Source: Armillaria gallica | Taxonomy: Eukaryota; Basidiomycota; Agaricomycetes; Agaricales; Physalacriaceae | Length of the DNA stretch: 64,000 nucleotides | Assembly (NCBI GenBank): GCA_037576215.1 | Contig: JBANDB010000017.1 | Coordinates: 620,001-684,000 of the forward strand | Reading direction: 5' to 3' | Shown: positions 1-12,295 of the stretch, in pieces | Layout of the letters: every line of letters starts with the position of its first letter | Numbering within the stretch: the first letter of the stretch is position 1 | Program-made: the position numbers and the translations under genes | Notes under the pieces: model-generated | Database searches by the model: none | What the model saw: the letters and a program-made list of their open reading frames with translations, nothing else | Told to the model about the DNA's origin: nothing

Positions 1-1266
1 GAAATGCAGGGATAGGGTATGAGACAGCGAAGGTAAGACATATTCAAAGTGACAGTAATGATACCAGATATTTTCAGGCTCTCTTGACACGGAACGCGCG
101 AGTATACATCGCTTGTCGGTCTCCGGAAAAGGCGAAAAAGCTATCGATCAATTGCGCGCAGAGTGCGGCGGGAAGGAAGCGATATTCTTACCGCTGGACC
201 TTGCAAGCTTCAAGGCAGTCAAAGCGTGTGCGGAAGAATTTTTGAGGTGCGTTTACTTTTGTAAAACAGTACGAGGAGTATAGCTTGTGACTACTTTGAT
301 ACAGTAAGGAAAAGGAACTGCATGTTCTTTTCAATAACGCGTTCGTGGACAGTCGATGTAGAAGAAGTCATCTTACTGAAAGAATGGCTGTAGGGGTGTG
401 ATGGAACCTCCCGTGGATCAACTAACGAATGATGGATATGACTTGACGATAGGCGTCAACGTTCTTGGTAAATCGAAACGTCTCTCTTGAACTTGTGGCC
501 CTGAATGTCTATTATTATTCCCAGGTCATTTCTATCTCACCAAACTTCTCCTCCCAGCCCTTGAAGCAGGCGCGCGAGCCTCCTCGGACGGGAAGGCCCG
601 AGTCGTTAACACCTCTTCGTTTGCGTACGAACTTTCCTCAAAATTGGAATACGATCTCTTTCGAGATGGTCCCGCCCGCAAGAAAGGTGTCTCCAGTACG
701 GAGAAGATGTACTCTCAGAGCAAATTCGTGTGTCTGCTGCACAAGTATTGTGACCTGAACATCTGAAACTTTTTCTGAAGGGTAATGTGGTTTTTTCGAC
801 TGAACTCGCACGCCGGTACGGAGCCGAGGGGATTGTCTCCACTAGTGTGAATCCTGGAGAGTAGTATCCATACCCACGACCTATAAAGATACTGATTCAA
901 AATGGGTTTTTAGGTCACATTCAGACAGATATGCAACACTCGCTTACTGGAATTCGAAGTCTGTTCATTGTACGTTCGTCCCATCTTCCACGCAGGGTAG
1001 CTGCTCAAACAATCCCTTTCCAGAGTCGCCTTATGTACCCTGCGCCCCAGGGTGCTTTGACCCAGCTATATGCCGGTACCACAGCCAAAGGCGCCGACTT
1101 GAATGGCAAGGTACGTTTCAGGTCTACAAAAAGAGTCGATGGCCGATGTCTCCATCAGCATCTTGCACCATGGGCACAAGTCTATCCCCTTTCTCCGGCT
1201 TCGCAGGACCCCGAAATTGGGAAAGCTTTATGGAGCTGGCTGGAAGAACAGGTTCAGAACATATAA
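1..1266 (+). CDS. Short-chain dehydrogenase/reductase, 5' partial
   Basis: NAD(P)-dependent oxidoreductase of the classical SDR superfamily, closest in style to the fungal retinol-dehydrogenase/WWOX-like group; the substrate cannot be told. The gene enters from the left edge: the first exon ends at 32 with residues of the glycine-rich cofactor loop (..GIGYETAK). Spliced exons then give ARVYIACRS, the NNAG motif (split by an intron at about 328-398), the catalytic YSQSK (Tyr and Lys present), VNPG, and the C-terminal end EEQVQNI with stop at 1264-1266. Introns are about 45-65 nt. One boundary is abnormal: after the NPG codons (about 852) the sequence reads gagagt where a GT donor is needed, although the acceptor at 913 restores the frame to GHIQTDM. 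This is either a donor mutation, a non-canonical intron or a sequence error. Family call is firm; activity is uncertain. Confidence 0.82.
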
Positions 1267-1753
1267 TGTCTGCCGCGTAGTGTATGAATAATTTGTTGGC
1301 GTTATGTAGTATTGTATGGACTTGTATATACAGACAATATGACTATTGCTCCAAGACGAGGACGCAACCTCGAAGTCTTGCATCAAGGACGTCTACAACC
1401 ATCACGCATAGATAGGCAAACGGAGATGTGTGGACCACTTAAAGCCCGTCCGTGCAAGAGATCCCCCTGCAAACCTGACGGAAAAAGATGTTGTATATGG
1501 TCCTCCTGCTATTAACCCTATGGACGAGTAGTAATACTTTTGACTATTCCCCTTCCTAGCCGCTCAATCTCACCAAGTACCGCGGCTTGATTCAATACAA
1601 CCAGGTCTTTCGTTTTGTTTTTTTTGGACTTCTCGTCCTACAGCATGGTCAGTATTCATTTCGTAAGCGACCAATACACCAGATGGCCCACCTTGATGGT
1701 TTGAGGTGCACTTGAGAAACCTCCCATCACTCTGAACGGTCTGGGCTCCTTTT
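1267..1753. other. Convergent intergenic region
   Basis: This stretch lies between the SDR gene and the 3' end of the Utp22 gene on the other strand. Short open frames here have no family signature or consistent splice signals. I see only 3' flanking sequence. Confidence 0.5.
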
Positions 1754-4700
1754 CTAGCGTTGCATCCCAAACCCCACCAAAGGAATCCCCGCCGTAGGGA
1801 TCATAGAATATTTTGAACGTGTCGGCATAGATTTTCTGTAGTCATCGATGTTATCTGACTGTACAAGTTCCACGACAAAGAGAATACCCACCTTGAGATC
1901 TCGTATGAGCTCCCGTGCAGGATCGTATCCTGGTCTCACGACAGTCGCCTTATCCGCATCTTCTGGTTGTAGATTCGAATATTTCCCGTGTTTTCGAGAA
2001 AGAAGCGAGAGGTCCGGATGAATGTTTTGATGATACCGAGGAAGGACTGTGGGATCTAGTCGAACAACGAAATCATAGTCACCAGTGGGGTGGTTGAACA
2101 TTGGCTGTAAACGTAAAAATCACTCAGCATCAGAATCAAAGCACGTAAAGAGTTACGAACCTGTATGCTATCCGTTCCACGCTCGACACTTTTGAGATGC
2201 AACCAGGTCGCTTTAGCTAACGCTTGTACCCTACGGGCGACAATCGCATCAGGACCTTTCCAGGTCCAAGCCCGTCCAGTCTTGTCCATCTCTGTCCTAA
2301 TCGCCCATACCCCTTCACCAGAGATGCCGCTGTCCATGACTTGTTCTTCTTTGCCTTCTTCGTACAGTGGTATGGTCAGACCTTCCTCCCACCTCCAGCC
2401 CTGCAAAAATTCCATAACCGTGGCGAAACCGCGTTCCTTGCTTCCTGGCACATTGTCGCCCCCGCTTGAACCTGTCTGCTCATGCTCGCGCTCCCAACCT
2501 GCCCTCACAAAGAAGAATGCACAAATTAGCTCTATGGCTTCTTCGCTTACATGACCATCTAGCAGCCAATGTGCTGCGAACCACCGCTTCACCAATCTTA
2601 CGGTGGCCGTATAAGCAGGAAACACATGATGCAGTCTTGATATTGCCCTATGATGCCTCGGCGCATGGATGAACCGCCGCAAGTATAGCTCCTTCGCCTC
2701 AACTGCTTTGTAATACTCGCTTCCCTTCTTCTTTTTCTGTCCCGGCTGAGGAGCGATGTGTCCTGAAGCAGTGTTGATCATCCTCTCCAAAAGGGTGAGC
2801 TCGCGATCATGCCAAATCCTCAGGCTAAACGCCCAACCCTCGGCTGTTAGGATCTCCATTGTGGGGTCATCATCCTCACCGCCACGTCCCCCGACCATTA
2901 CTGATGCACTCAAACCAGATATGCTCTTCATCAATGCACCCGCTATGCGCTCGAAGAAGGCGAGCTTCACAGTCTGTATGGCCTTGAGGTCATCCGGCCA
3001 CTTGGCCGATTTCTCAAATTGGACGATTATGGGGATGGCATGGAGATATGAGGCGTTTGGCGGGGTAGAGGGAAGCATTTTAGGAGGTAAGGGGACGGGA
3101 CTGAAGGTACTTGTGTACCGAAGGTAAGAGGATACCGGACTGATGTTCAGAATCGACAGAGGAAGGTCGTCGTCGAGGGCTTTGATACCTTTGACGAGGC
3201 TATCAAAGGCTGACAAGGCTCCTTTGAAGCCAACCGCAATGCCCGATTCCAGATACGTCTTGGAAATTGGCTGGGGAAGACGGAGAAGGAAATCGAACGA
3301 CGAATGCCATGACTGAGCATCTTCGATTCCAAAGTGGCGTTCTAGGATGTACCTGGCGACTTGTATTGGAAGATGGACTTTGTCATCTGCATTCTTGATG
3401 TCCCACACTACGCTTTCAACGATCCTTCCGTCTTTGAACATGCGCAGTTCCGCCTTGTCCCCCCACAATTCTCGGAAACTGGCAGCGTGAGTTGGATCCA
3501 GGTCGTCTGCTGCAGGACCATGATCGACTTGACGGAAAGCATGTTCTTGATCGTAAACAAAGCCTAGGAAGATGATGTTATCATTAGATGGGTGCGCTTG
3601 GGATAGTGGACGAGAAGTGGATGACGGATGAAGGATAGCCAGGGCCTTCGTGCGATTCCCTAGGCCTTGGCGGAGGAGCGTGGACATGGAAGCAAGGAGG
3701 GCATTGTGGGGTGATCCATGGTCGATTGTTGCATCCAGTGAATTTTTACGTAGTTTTGAAGTGGAGAGGTCTGCACGGATAATTGCATCAAATCTTGTAC
3801 TCAAATGTCTCCGATCCCGTAAAAAGGCCTCCGCGAATGGGTCAAAGGACGAAGACGACGAGGAAAGGGCCTGGAGTGTCTTCTTGGCATCATATCGAAG
3901 CTATAACCTAGGTCAGAGGCATGTCGCGTAAAGCGATGGAACTCGAAATACCAAATCTAGGGACCCAAGAGGAACATCTGCCAAAAGGTTGACGCGTGAA
4001 GAAGCGTCAACAAAAACGGCTTCGTGGTACGAACTATACTCTTCCAGAGGGTACTACGGTAACATTAGTCCAAAGGGTAGTATCTGACGGAAGGAAACAC
4101 AAACCTTGTTACCGTCTTCAGTCTTGACAAAGACAGGCTGTGTTTGGAAGTCGTGCGTTGCTGATTCACTGTAAGCGTTGGTCCACAAGTAAGATGCAAG
4201 ATCCCTTACCAAGGAAGTCGATAGCTGCCTTGAAAAGTTGATAAGAGCTCAGACCCCGTCCAAGAGGTTTTCGTTTTGATTTTCCTGCTTCCTCTCCGAG
4301 GATTAGAGCGCGTAATACAGAGACCCACCATGGCCCTTTTCCTTCAAATCCGCGAATACCAGGAGTGGAGCCGTCGCAGTAGCCCCGCTGATTTGCCCAT
4401 ACACGCAATAGAGTCAAAGCGTCACCTAATGCAGGTGCCTCCTGCTGTAGAGCATGGGTTGAAACGAGATGAGAGGACGGGGTAAGCGCAGTAAGCAGTG
4501 CGGTGTTGTATAAAGGAGTGGGTACTCGTGTCTCCTCGGAAGAACGAACATTTGAGTGTGAGGGAGAAAGGCGTTGGAGAGATATCGGAGATGATGACGA
4601 TAGAACAGGAATGATGCAGATCTGAGCTTTGAGCTTCGAAAAGTCGTTCTTGGTGATGCCAGGACGTGGCTCAAGGACTAGTTTGGTGAGCCGTGGATTG

Positions 4701-5616
4701 TCGGATAATGAATGGTAGGAACAATCCACATTCAGTCCATGCTTCTTGTCACACAGTGCTTCCGCAAGTTTCGCAAGGTAGAATGATCGTTTATGGAAGA
4801 ATCGGCCATTGAGATAGTCCTTTTCTTGGAAGAGACTCTGTTTTGTGGTATTAGTGGATTGGAGACAGAAAATAGCAAAGGACGTACATCGGGCATCTCA
4901 ACGGCTACATCAACACCGAACTTGTTGCCATCCATCCCTTTTACTGGAGTTTTGTTTCCCCAACTACCAACAAGCGTTATGCTACTGGGCGGCGCAAACG
5001 CAACCTTCCAATTGGAGTCCTCGTTTGGAAGTGGGATAGAGTATGGTACAGATATACCTTTTTTCAGAAGAGGTCGAGTAGCTTCGAGTGGATGTATAGG
5101 AGATGATGATGGGATATTCAGTAAGAATGTGTGTAGCGTTAGAAGGAATTGTTCAAGTGGTGGTTTATGCTTTTCCCTTGGTCGTACATTGGGTAAAAGC
5201 TCGTCAATCTATCCTCAAAGCTTAGAGTACATCGGATGCTAAGATAATTTGGCACTTGCCTGAAGTTTGAAACCGGTTGACTTAAACAGGTCCGCTGCCT
5301 CCTTCATCTCCCGGACCTCGACGCCGGTAGGTGGTTTCTTTGGTTTTCCCTTGGGTGTATGACCGCCCTCTGTTACACCGATTGGCTCAATACCACCCCA
5401 CTCCTCGTTTTGTTCATCATCAGGGTTGACATCTTCCTTGTCGTCGTCGTCGGTTCCATCTAACCCAAGATTACTCTCTTCATCGGAATCACCTGGAGGC
5501 GACAATTTTCGGGTCTAGAAAGGGACTCAGATTCGTCTCGTGTATGCTGAAGTATTCGTTGCTACCTTGCGAGGATCATCCTCTTGCCCTCGTTTTCTCT
5601 TCAGGTTTGCGGCCAT
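1754..5616 (-). CDS. UTP22: Nrap/Utp22 U3 snoRNP protein
   Basis: Nucleolar component of the small-subunit processome (UTP-C group) needed for early 18S rRNA processing. The Nrap family has a degenerate nucleotidyltransferase fold repeated twice. The start is placed at 5616 because the frame opens with a basic MAANLKRKRGQ tract followed by an acidic stretch (about 5440-5510), typical of the family N-terminus. Spliced exons run through VGSWG and NGRFFHKRSFYLAKLAEAL, the AWANQRGY-like segment (RVWANQRGYCDGS), a long exon of about 580 codons (3804-2103), and the C-terminal NHPTGDYDFVVRLDPTVLPRYHQN block, ending at 1754. The length, roughly 1,100 residues, fits the family. The first large intron after FKLQ (near 5278) uses a GC donor in a perfect AG|GCAAGT context. 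No frame break was seen. Confidence 0.9.
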
Positions 5617-6449
5617 TTGACTGTTGTCGTTAAACCAAGACGAAAATTTGGCACAGCCACCGATCAATGCTTCGGTTAAATCCGGCACTGATGATCACCA
5701 AATTTAAAAATAAGAACAAAACAAGAACCACCACCACCAGGGTCCACCCACAAGGCCACTCACGACGAACAGATGCGTACTTCGTGGTATTTGCCGGCAT
5801 ACCTGAAGTGCTATCTTTGTGTCCCAACTTCTATCCCCTTCTTCCGCCGAAGGGTCTCAGCCTGAGCAGTTACAGTTCTGAAGTTTCGACATTGACTTAA
5901 AATCCCTCTAAATTCCAAAGAAATGTATTACTCTTTGACGCGAGCTGTCTCCAACACACGGCTGTTTGGCACAACATTCGATGCTCGGCCTGCCTTCCGG
6001 CGCCCACCATACTATTTGGACGCCCACCGTCAATCATCCTGCGCGCAATCTATCACCAGAGAATCATGTTCTTTGTCTTCTTGGAGACGCCAGCTCTCGC
6101 GAAATCAATCTCACTTGCTACATTACCCGAGTCCATCTCCGAAGTCTAGGAAACTGAAAGGTTTCGCGTATGCCGAGTCGGGACTTGGGACACCAAGAGT
6201 GGCCAAGCGCACAGACATCCGCCGCCTTCAAACCTCCTTCGACCCATTCCGATCTCATCCGATCAGCGGACTTGCCCCGATGTTGAGGGCAATGATGCCC
6301 TGTTTTACTTCGGTCCGAGTAGTGAATCTGATTAATCTAATAATGCATCACTTCCTGGTCGAGACGTATCCGTTTGCCGTAAACAATCGATCATGACGGT
6401 CTATATATTGCTTGTATTTGCGGTATTCAACCGCTCTCTTGCGCCCACG
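5617..6449. promoter_or_regulatory. Divergent intergenic region (Utp22 / F-box-like)
   Basis: An 830-bp region between two divergently transcribed genes; it must hold both promoters. No clear TATA box was picked out. A 157-codon open frame (5923-6396, +) has no recognisable family, and I do not regard it as a gene. Confidence 0.5.
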
Positions 6450-7754
6450 ATGGTTCTTCCACCAGAGCTCTTTGATGCCGTGGTTGATGAACTCGAGAGC
6501 GACCGTAACGCTCTCAAGACATGCTCTCTAGTCTCCCGCGTGCTACGACCTCGCGCTCAAGCCCATCTCTTTCGCGAAATCTCTTTAGAAAGCCCTAACT
6601 GGTGTAAAAAGTTCCACCACATTGCGTCAACGTCTCCCTCTCTTCCCTTCGTCGTCCGCTCGCTGCGTCTCGTCACATTCCCCCGCCAATGGGTCAGCGA
6701 AGAACTCACTTTACCCCTCGTTCTCAAACATATGGTGAACCTGAGACACCTGCAAATGTTTTTTGTCGAGTGGCAATCGTTGCCTTCCCTAGAATCGGCC
6801 TTGCGCTCCTTGCGGAATCTCACAGCGCTTACCCTCAGTAACGTCTTTTTCGAAAATTGCCTCACTTTCTTCGCAATGCTCGGGCTTATTCCCAGCATGA
6901 GGCAGTTGACCCTTCGCGGCGTGTTTTTCAAAGGACTGCCGTTACCCCATGATACGTTATCTTCGGGCACGCAGCGAGTGTACCTCCATACATTGCGTAT
7001 CGTGAGCACACAGTACTCCGAAGACGCGTCAAGGAACATCCTAATATCCTTCCTTCATCCGTCATCGCCGATATCTTTGACGGAGCTGAAGGACTTCCAA
7101 ATCACCCCGTTCCTAACAAGTGACATCGAAACCGTGAGGGCCGTCCTTTCTGCGAGCATTGACTCGCTCACCCATCTGTCCCTGGATGCCTTTGTACAAT
7201 CGCATGTCGTTGGTGGGTAGTTCACATGTTTTGCTTGACCCGCCCAACCCTGACTGTCATCTCGTCACAGACGAATTTACCGCTATCTGCGAGCCGCTCC
7301 ACGTCCATCATATTCCTTCCATCTCGTTGGAGTTCTGCGATAAGGTCTCCATTCAGAAGCAACTGAAGTGGTGGACGGCAGGCTTCAATATGCATGCCGA
7401 GGTTTATTCACTTCGGGTCATCAGTATAACCATTCGTCTCGACGAAATTTCGTCAATCGAGTCACCTGCGTTTACCGATGTGACCATTTGGGAAGCCCTA
7501 GATGCTGCTTTGACACGTCGCGAGATGGCTCTTTTACAGGGTGTAGAGATCATTTTTGACATTGGTCCTGCAAGTAATAGGAAAGCCCTCGCGCGCGACT
7601 TGGACAAATTCTTCCCTACGGCATGCAAAGGCCTTCATAGCAAAAATCTTCTTCGGTTCAGAATACGAGGTATGTCTTTTTTGTAGACCATGGCAACGGA
7701 TCTAACTTACCTTTCATAGATATATTTCAGCGACTCATTGCAAAAGGTTCATAA
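6450..7754 (+). CDS. F-box-like / leucine-rich repeat protein
   Basis: A typical Agaricomycete F-box-like protein. The chosen ATG at 6450 gives MVLPPELFDAVVDEL, followed by LKTCSLVSR and LRPRAQAHLF, the usual signature of this large mushroom-specific family, in which the N-terminal motif is thought to bind Skp1 and the rest recognises SCF ubiquitin-ligase substrates. The body is an irregular leucine-rich repeat array (LRHLQ, LTALTLSNV, MRQLTLRGV). Introns lie at about 7214-7270 and 7671-7720; the last exon is short, ending at the TAA at 7752-7754. An upstream in-frame ATG exists at 6393 but adds a hydrophobic leader not seen in the family. The partner substrate is unknown; such genes turn over fast and are often lineage-specific. 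Confidence 0.72.
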
Positions 7755-7969
7755 GTGCGAACCTTCGGAACACTGTTTCGTTGGATATTAAATATTTGAA
7801 AAGAAGCGGTACACTCTGAGGACCTGCTCGTTCAATGAATCGTCGTGATTGGCAACTTCTACGACAAATTTCATTGTTGGTTATTTAATTTACTTTAATG
7901 CATTGTTCAATCTGTACAAAACATTTCATTTTCGAAGCTACAGTCGGGAGCAAAAGACAGATAACGGTT

Positions 7970-10900
7970 TTACAGGGTCAATGTAAGAACGCTGAGACTA
8001 AAAGGCGGCGCAGAATAGGTGAAAGTTTGACCGGTTGCAATGGTGCTGTTCACCGGAATGACAAGTTGTGGCGTCGATGGGGTATTGCTGGCAGTGGCGC
8101 TTCCCGTCAAAACTTGTGCTAGCGCTGTAGATGAAACTGAGTGGAAAGGAAGGCTGAATGTCACGGCGGAAGCGGTGGTCACTGTATTTACGACCTGTCA
8201 AGCAGATTAGAACACACCGGTTTGACATAGATATCAATCGATGTCGCAATGGAAGCGCACTTTGATAATGAGCTCATTTGGTATTGCCGATGTCTTTCGG
8301 ACTACGGTCCAAAACAAGGTGCCGTTACGGGCCGGTAAAGTGCTTGGTATGTATTCGTCTCCGCGGTTTCTGCTAAAGAGCTACAATATGCCAAAGTTAG
8401 AGGAGCTCAAGATGGGTGAGTTCTGTGCGACCTTCTGAGCATGGTAACTCGTTGAGAGATAGACTGATCCCGCGCTGGCAGAGATTCAATTGAGAGTATA
8501 AAGATAAATGAAGAAGCATACTCAAAACTGATTAGGTTGGGGTGCTGTAAATTAACAATAATCAGAAAGGCATTTTCATGGAGCATATGGCAAAAACCTA
8601 CCCATTGCGAGGAAGTGATGTCCTGAAAATCAATATATCAGTAAAGACGACAAAGATGGCTCCAGGTAAGGGCTCACATTTAGAACAGGCGCAAATGACG
8701 CCGCAAACACGATGTCACTGTTTCCTGAAAATATCTGAGTAAGAGAAAGAGGTAAAATAGATGTGGTAGCATGTTTACTCTCAAAGCCCATCATGAAAAC
8801 AGCCTCAGCGGCCGTTCCTACAGAATATTTATCCAAAAATGCTCTTATGTTTTTAAAAAAAAATACGACTACCTTGCATAGTAGGGAATGTCAAGGTTGC
8901 TCCTGCATCATTTGTCGTCGATGCATATTCTCCCTACCAATAAGGTCAATAAACTAAGAGACGAGTGGTTATCGGACAACTGACCTCAAAATATTGTGTA
9001 CCATCGCGCTACAAAAATCAGAAATACCTAGGACCTGTAGATCACCAACACGAACCGCAACATCGTCGTAGAAGAATCCGTTTTGGACCATCCCGGCTAC
9101 ACAAAAGGTATCAGCCATAGTATAGCACCGAAAAGAGGAGCATGCCGTACAGCGAGAAGCGTAAAGATGATTGTCATATTCAGTGGGGGCCGGGGAGAGG
9201 ACCGGATTGGACGGGAAAGAGGTAGCAATGTAGTCTTTGATAAATTATGCTCAATACAAGTCGCCAAATCCCGATAACTAATCCACGTACGTAGATCAGG
9301 GAACTCTGCCTTAAGCGCATTGACGAAAGCTGGCCATCGATAGGTATATCTTCTCCGGAGGTTAGAAGGTTAATATTGCACGCTAGTAAGTTGCACCGAC
9401 GTCGTAGATGCGAAAAAGTCCTACGATGCAAGGTCAATCATGGGCAGACAGAATTTGAGATACTCGCCTCGTTGCCAATCTCGACATACTTCAGTTTGAA
9501 AGGTTCTGGGTGACCGAGAGACGCCCGCCGCGCCGCTAGGGAGACGCTTCAGTCAATTACAAGACGATTTGAATGTAAGGAAACGTCGAACTGACCATTT
9601 TCATTTGTAGCGGGATCCCCGATAGTGAAATGGATCTATATGCACCGTTTTATTTTCAATCACACAAGGCAACAATTTCGGAGGAAACTAACCTGATCTA
9701 TCGCCTGCTGAACATAGGGCCCCAACTGGGCCTGTGGTACAGATGCGCCCTGCAACGCGAATCCTTGAGGGAAATCAACAAAACGGAAAGGGAAGAAAAG
9801 CCGAATCGTGCCTGCCCAGACCGCCATTATAGGCTCCATGTTCAGGTCTTCGCACCAGGTGAGATATTCCAAGAGACCTAGCCCACTACGAAACTGATGT
9901 TGGTGACTATTCGGATGTGGAAAAATAGCGGTATATACTCGGTGTTGATATATCCCCAGTCACCAACACGGCCTGATTCATGTCAATGCCAGGATGAATT
10001 AAGACTATAATTGAAACGTACCTGGACGATCGACAAGAGGCCCTAGTGTTGCGTTCCATTGCCATCGTTGTGCAATGGTTCCTCCCTACATTCTATTAGA
10101 TACACAGGCCTTGATAGCATCGTAGCCCAAACCTCCTGAAACGTGAGTCAGACAAGGTGATACCATACAGACCAACAAATCTTACAAGGTTGTTACCCCC
10201 AGGAAATCTGAAAAACGATGGTCCCAGGTCTTGGAGAGCCTACGCATCTCATTGTCTTGTTTACTGCAGCGCACTTCGATATTAAGAACACCCACGTTAG
10301 CAATATCCACGCGCATCCCGTTCGGCCTGTTCTTAAACGTCGGCGGGAACAATGAAAACATGGCGAAGTTGATAGTTTGGCCTGAAGCTGCGGTTCCATC
10401 CACGGTGACAGTGAAAATATTCGCTGTAGATGCCGGAGTAGTACTCGGTCTTAACCTAGCGCTTACTTGAGTCCAAGTCGTTTGGGAACCCGACACAGAA
10501 ATTGAGCTGCTAGTGAGAACTTGACCGGATGTCGTTTGAAGTCCGACGTTGATGTTTCCTCGAAAAGAGCTCGCGGTAGGAAAGCGGTAGAAGAAAGAGG
10601 CGGTGTATACGCTTCCCTGGGTCAACTTGATACCTGATACCCATAAGAATATTGTATGGACTTCAGAGACGTAGGACTCACCGAAGTATCCAGTATTTCC
10701 GAAACCAACTGCGCCAGTCCGTCCAGCAGGGATGGTGACATGTAACGCATTGGGGAGAGCAGAAGAAACCGGCTTCGTATCTGCAATGACAGCTAAAGAT
10801 GCATCGTTGATTGCCTGCCAACCATTGAGTGCCGCTGTAGTGCCTGAAAAGGAGTGAGTTCTGAGAGTATGTATTTAGCCCTGAAAAAGTACCTGGCGTT

Positions 10901-11381
10901 ACTTGCTGAAAGGCACGATTTTGCAGAACTGTGAGATTGGCAGTTAGTTTTGCTGACAACGGCGCATAAATGATTATTCCAAGTTACGTTCGGCATAGAG
11001 GCCACCATCTCCACTCTGCGCAGGTGTCAGTTTTGAAGAAGATATAATGATAAGTGTATACCGACATGCTGCTCATAAATTGCTTCAGTATACCGGGCAT
11101 ATCAGAGCAGAAAATACTGACACTAATATCCTATAAGCAGTATCCGGGTCAATTTGACGTCACTGGAAAATGCCAGAAGATCATACTTCATACATAACTC
11201 CCCCTGAAAGACAGGCGTATGGTTAAGTTTACCAAAATACCAAGGCTGGAAAGAAATACCCACACAGGCTCGTCGGAATGGCGTGGCTAGCCGTTTCACT
11301 GACGCTGACAGTTGTTTGCGCCGTGCATATTCCTGCAAGTAATCCGAGTACAGAAAAATAAAGCTGTAAGATCTTGAGCAT
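7970..11381 (-). CDS. Secreted GH51 alpha-L-arabinofuranosidase
   Basis: Releases arabinose side chains from arabinoxylan and arabinan. The ATG at 11381 opens a clear signal peptide ([21 protein letters not shown]). Then follow [10 protein letters not shown], the substrate-site [13 protein letters not shown] and [12 protein letters not shown], a CBM4/9-like jelly-roll stretch ([14 protein letters not shown]), RFPGG-type sequence, a [16 protein letters not shown] block, the acid/base Glu in KYVEIGNE (near 9465) and the nucleophile Glu in FEGEYA (near 8915). The C-terminal all-beta domain ends LSVLTLTL at 7970. The gene is cut by many introns, and three successive exons near the N-terminus are only 17, 9 and 28 nt. 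The intron after GNE has a GC donor (AG|GCGAGT). It appears intact. Confidence 0.88.
11122..11130 (-). other. 9-nt microexon of the GH51 gene
   Basis: Three codons (Asp-Ile-Ser) flanked by an acceptor (tatag) and a donor (gtcagt). They complete the family motif [13 protein letters not shown], whose remaining residues lie in the next exon (28 nt). Confidence 0.6.
11187..11203 (-). other. 17-nt exon of the GH51 gene
   Basis: A short exon encoding G-VMYE between an intron ending ctttcag and one starting gtatga. It aligns with the FGQMFED segment expected just before DIS in GH51 enzymes. Confidence 0.6.
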
Positions 11382-11940
11382 CTTGAACGCTGCCAATTTT
11401 CCGTGCGTCGCGTGGAGACTCAGACCCTCCGTTAACGCTCCTTATGAATGTTCTTGGGCCAACGGTCCGTCGACGGCAGCAGCTGTGCTCTGCCATTGGG
11501 ACTTCTTGCATCTCCCCGAGAAGTGTCACATGAGGCATTTGAATCCGGATAAATTGAGCGAGTCCTATCCCGCTGTGAGAAAAGAGCGGTAAAAAAGGGC
11601 GTCACGATGCGGCCTGCTGACACGAAGAATTGCAGAGATGAGAGTAAACCTAGATAAAATAAGATACAACACAAGACGAGTCAATGCGTAGAATATCTTG
11701 TGAGCAAGAAAGGAAGGAAAGACGCTGCGAGATGGTGCAAAGCGTGGAGGCGAAAGACCTGGATGAGTACTGGCTGTACCTCGTTGCACTAGCAACGGGC
11801 CGACAGAGTTTTGAGAGTAGTATACACAGACAGTTAAACTCAGTGATTCCACCTATCCGCCATGAAAGTGTATCGGCGCGCTGAAACCTGCGAGAAATCT
11901 GACCAAAACAGAGTTTATGGAGCGTGAGAACTTTTTGGTC
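11382..11940. promoter_or_regulatory. GH51 upstream region
   Basis: About 560 bp between the GH51 start and the orphan-exon repeat. It presumably holds the GH51 promoter; no convincing TATA box or carbon-catabolite site was picked out by eye. Confidence 0.4.
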
Positions 11941-12295
11941 GGGCCGTCATAGCCGATCGATCGTCAAAGCGTGGTCCGTGCGCAGGGCAATCGGTATAAA
12001 AGGCAAGCGCGAGCAACTGAACACCTCATACTTACCTTGATGGCACAAGCCCCTTCACATCCCCGGGTTTGTGGGCCGTAGAGATCCTTCATAGCACGGC
12101 GACCTTGTCCCCAGAGGGTGTCTGCGGCTTGTATAGGCTTAGGCTTATGCACCGTCTCAATATTTTCCTGTCCCACTTTGGCCACTCTGGCTGGGTGGGC
12201 CTCTCTTTCTTTGCTGTTAGCTTGCGGAGACTTCCATTTGGTGGTCTTTGGGTTGCAGCAAACAATCTGAGTTGGAATTCAAGTTCGGACATTGG
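11941..12295 (-). repeat. Orphan exon fragment, copy 1 (inverted to copy 2)
   Basis: About 350 bp, roughly 85-90% identical by eye to the reverse complement of 52104-52471. On the minus strand it encodes a basic peptide: PPNGSLRKLTAKK, then KVGQENIETVHKPKPIQAAD and LWGQGRRAMKDLYGP, reading on through QTRGCEGACAIK into an apparently good 5' splice site (GTAAGT). It therefore looks like the 5' exon of a host gene without the rest. I do not recognise the parent. It abuts the 3' flank of the DUF6535 gene directly. A small frame difference near PTQPEW suggests this copy is also decaying. Confidence 0.6.

Noticed and set aside
5923..6396. 157-codon open frame between Utp22 and the F-box-like gene
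   Set aside because: No family signal, odd composition, and it lies in a divergent promoter region; likely chance.
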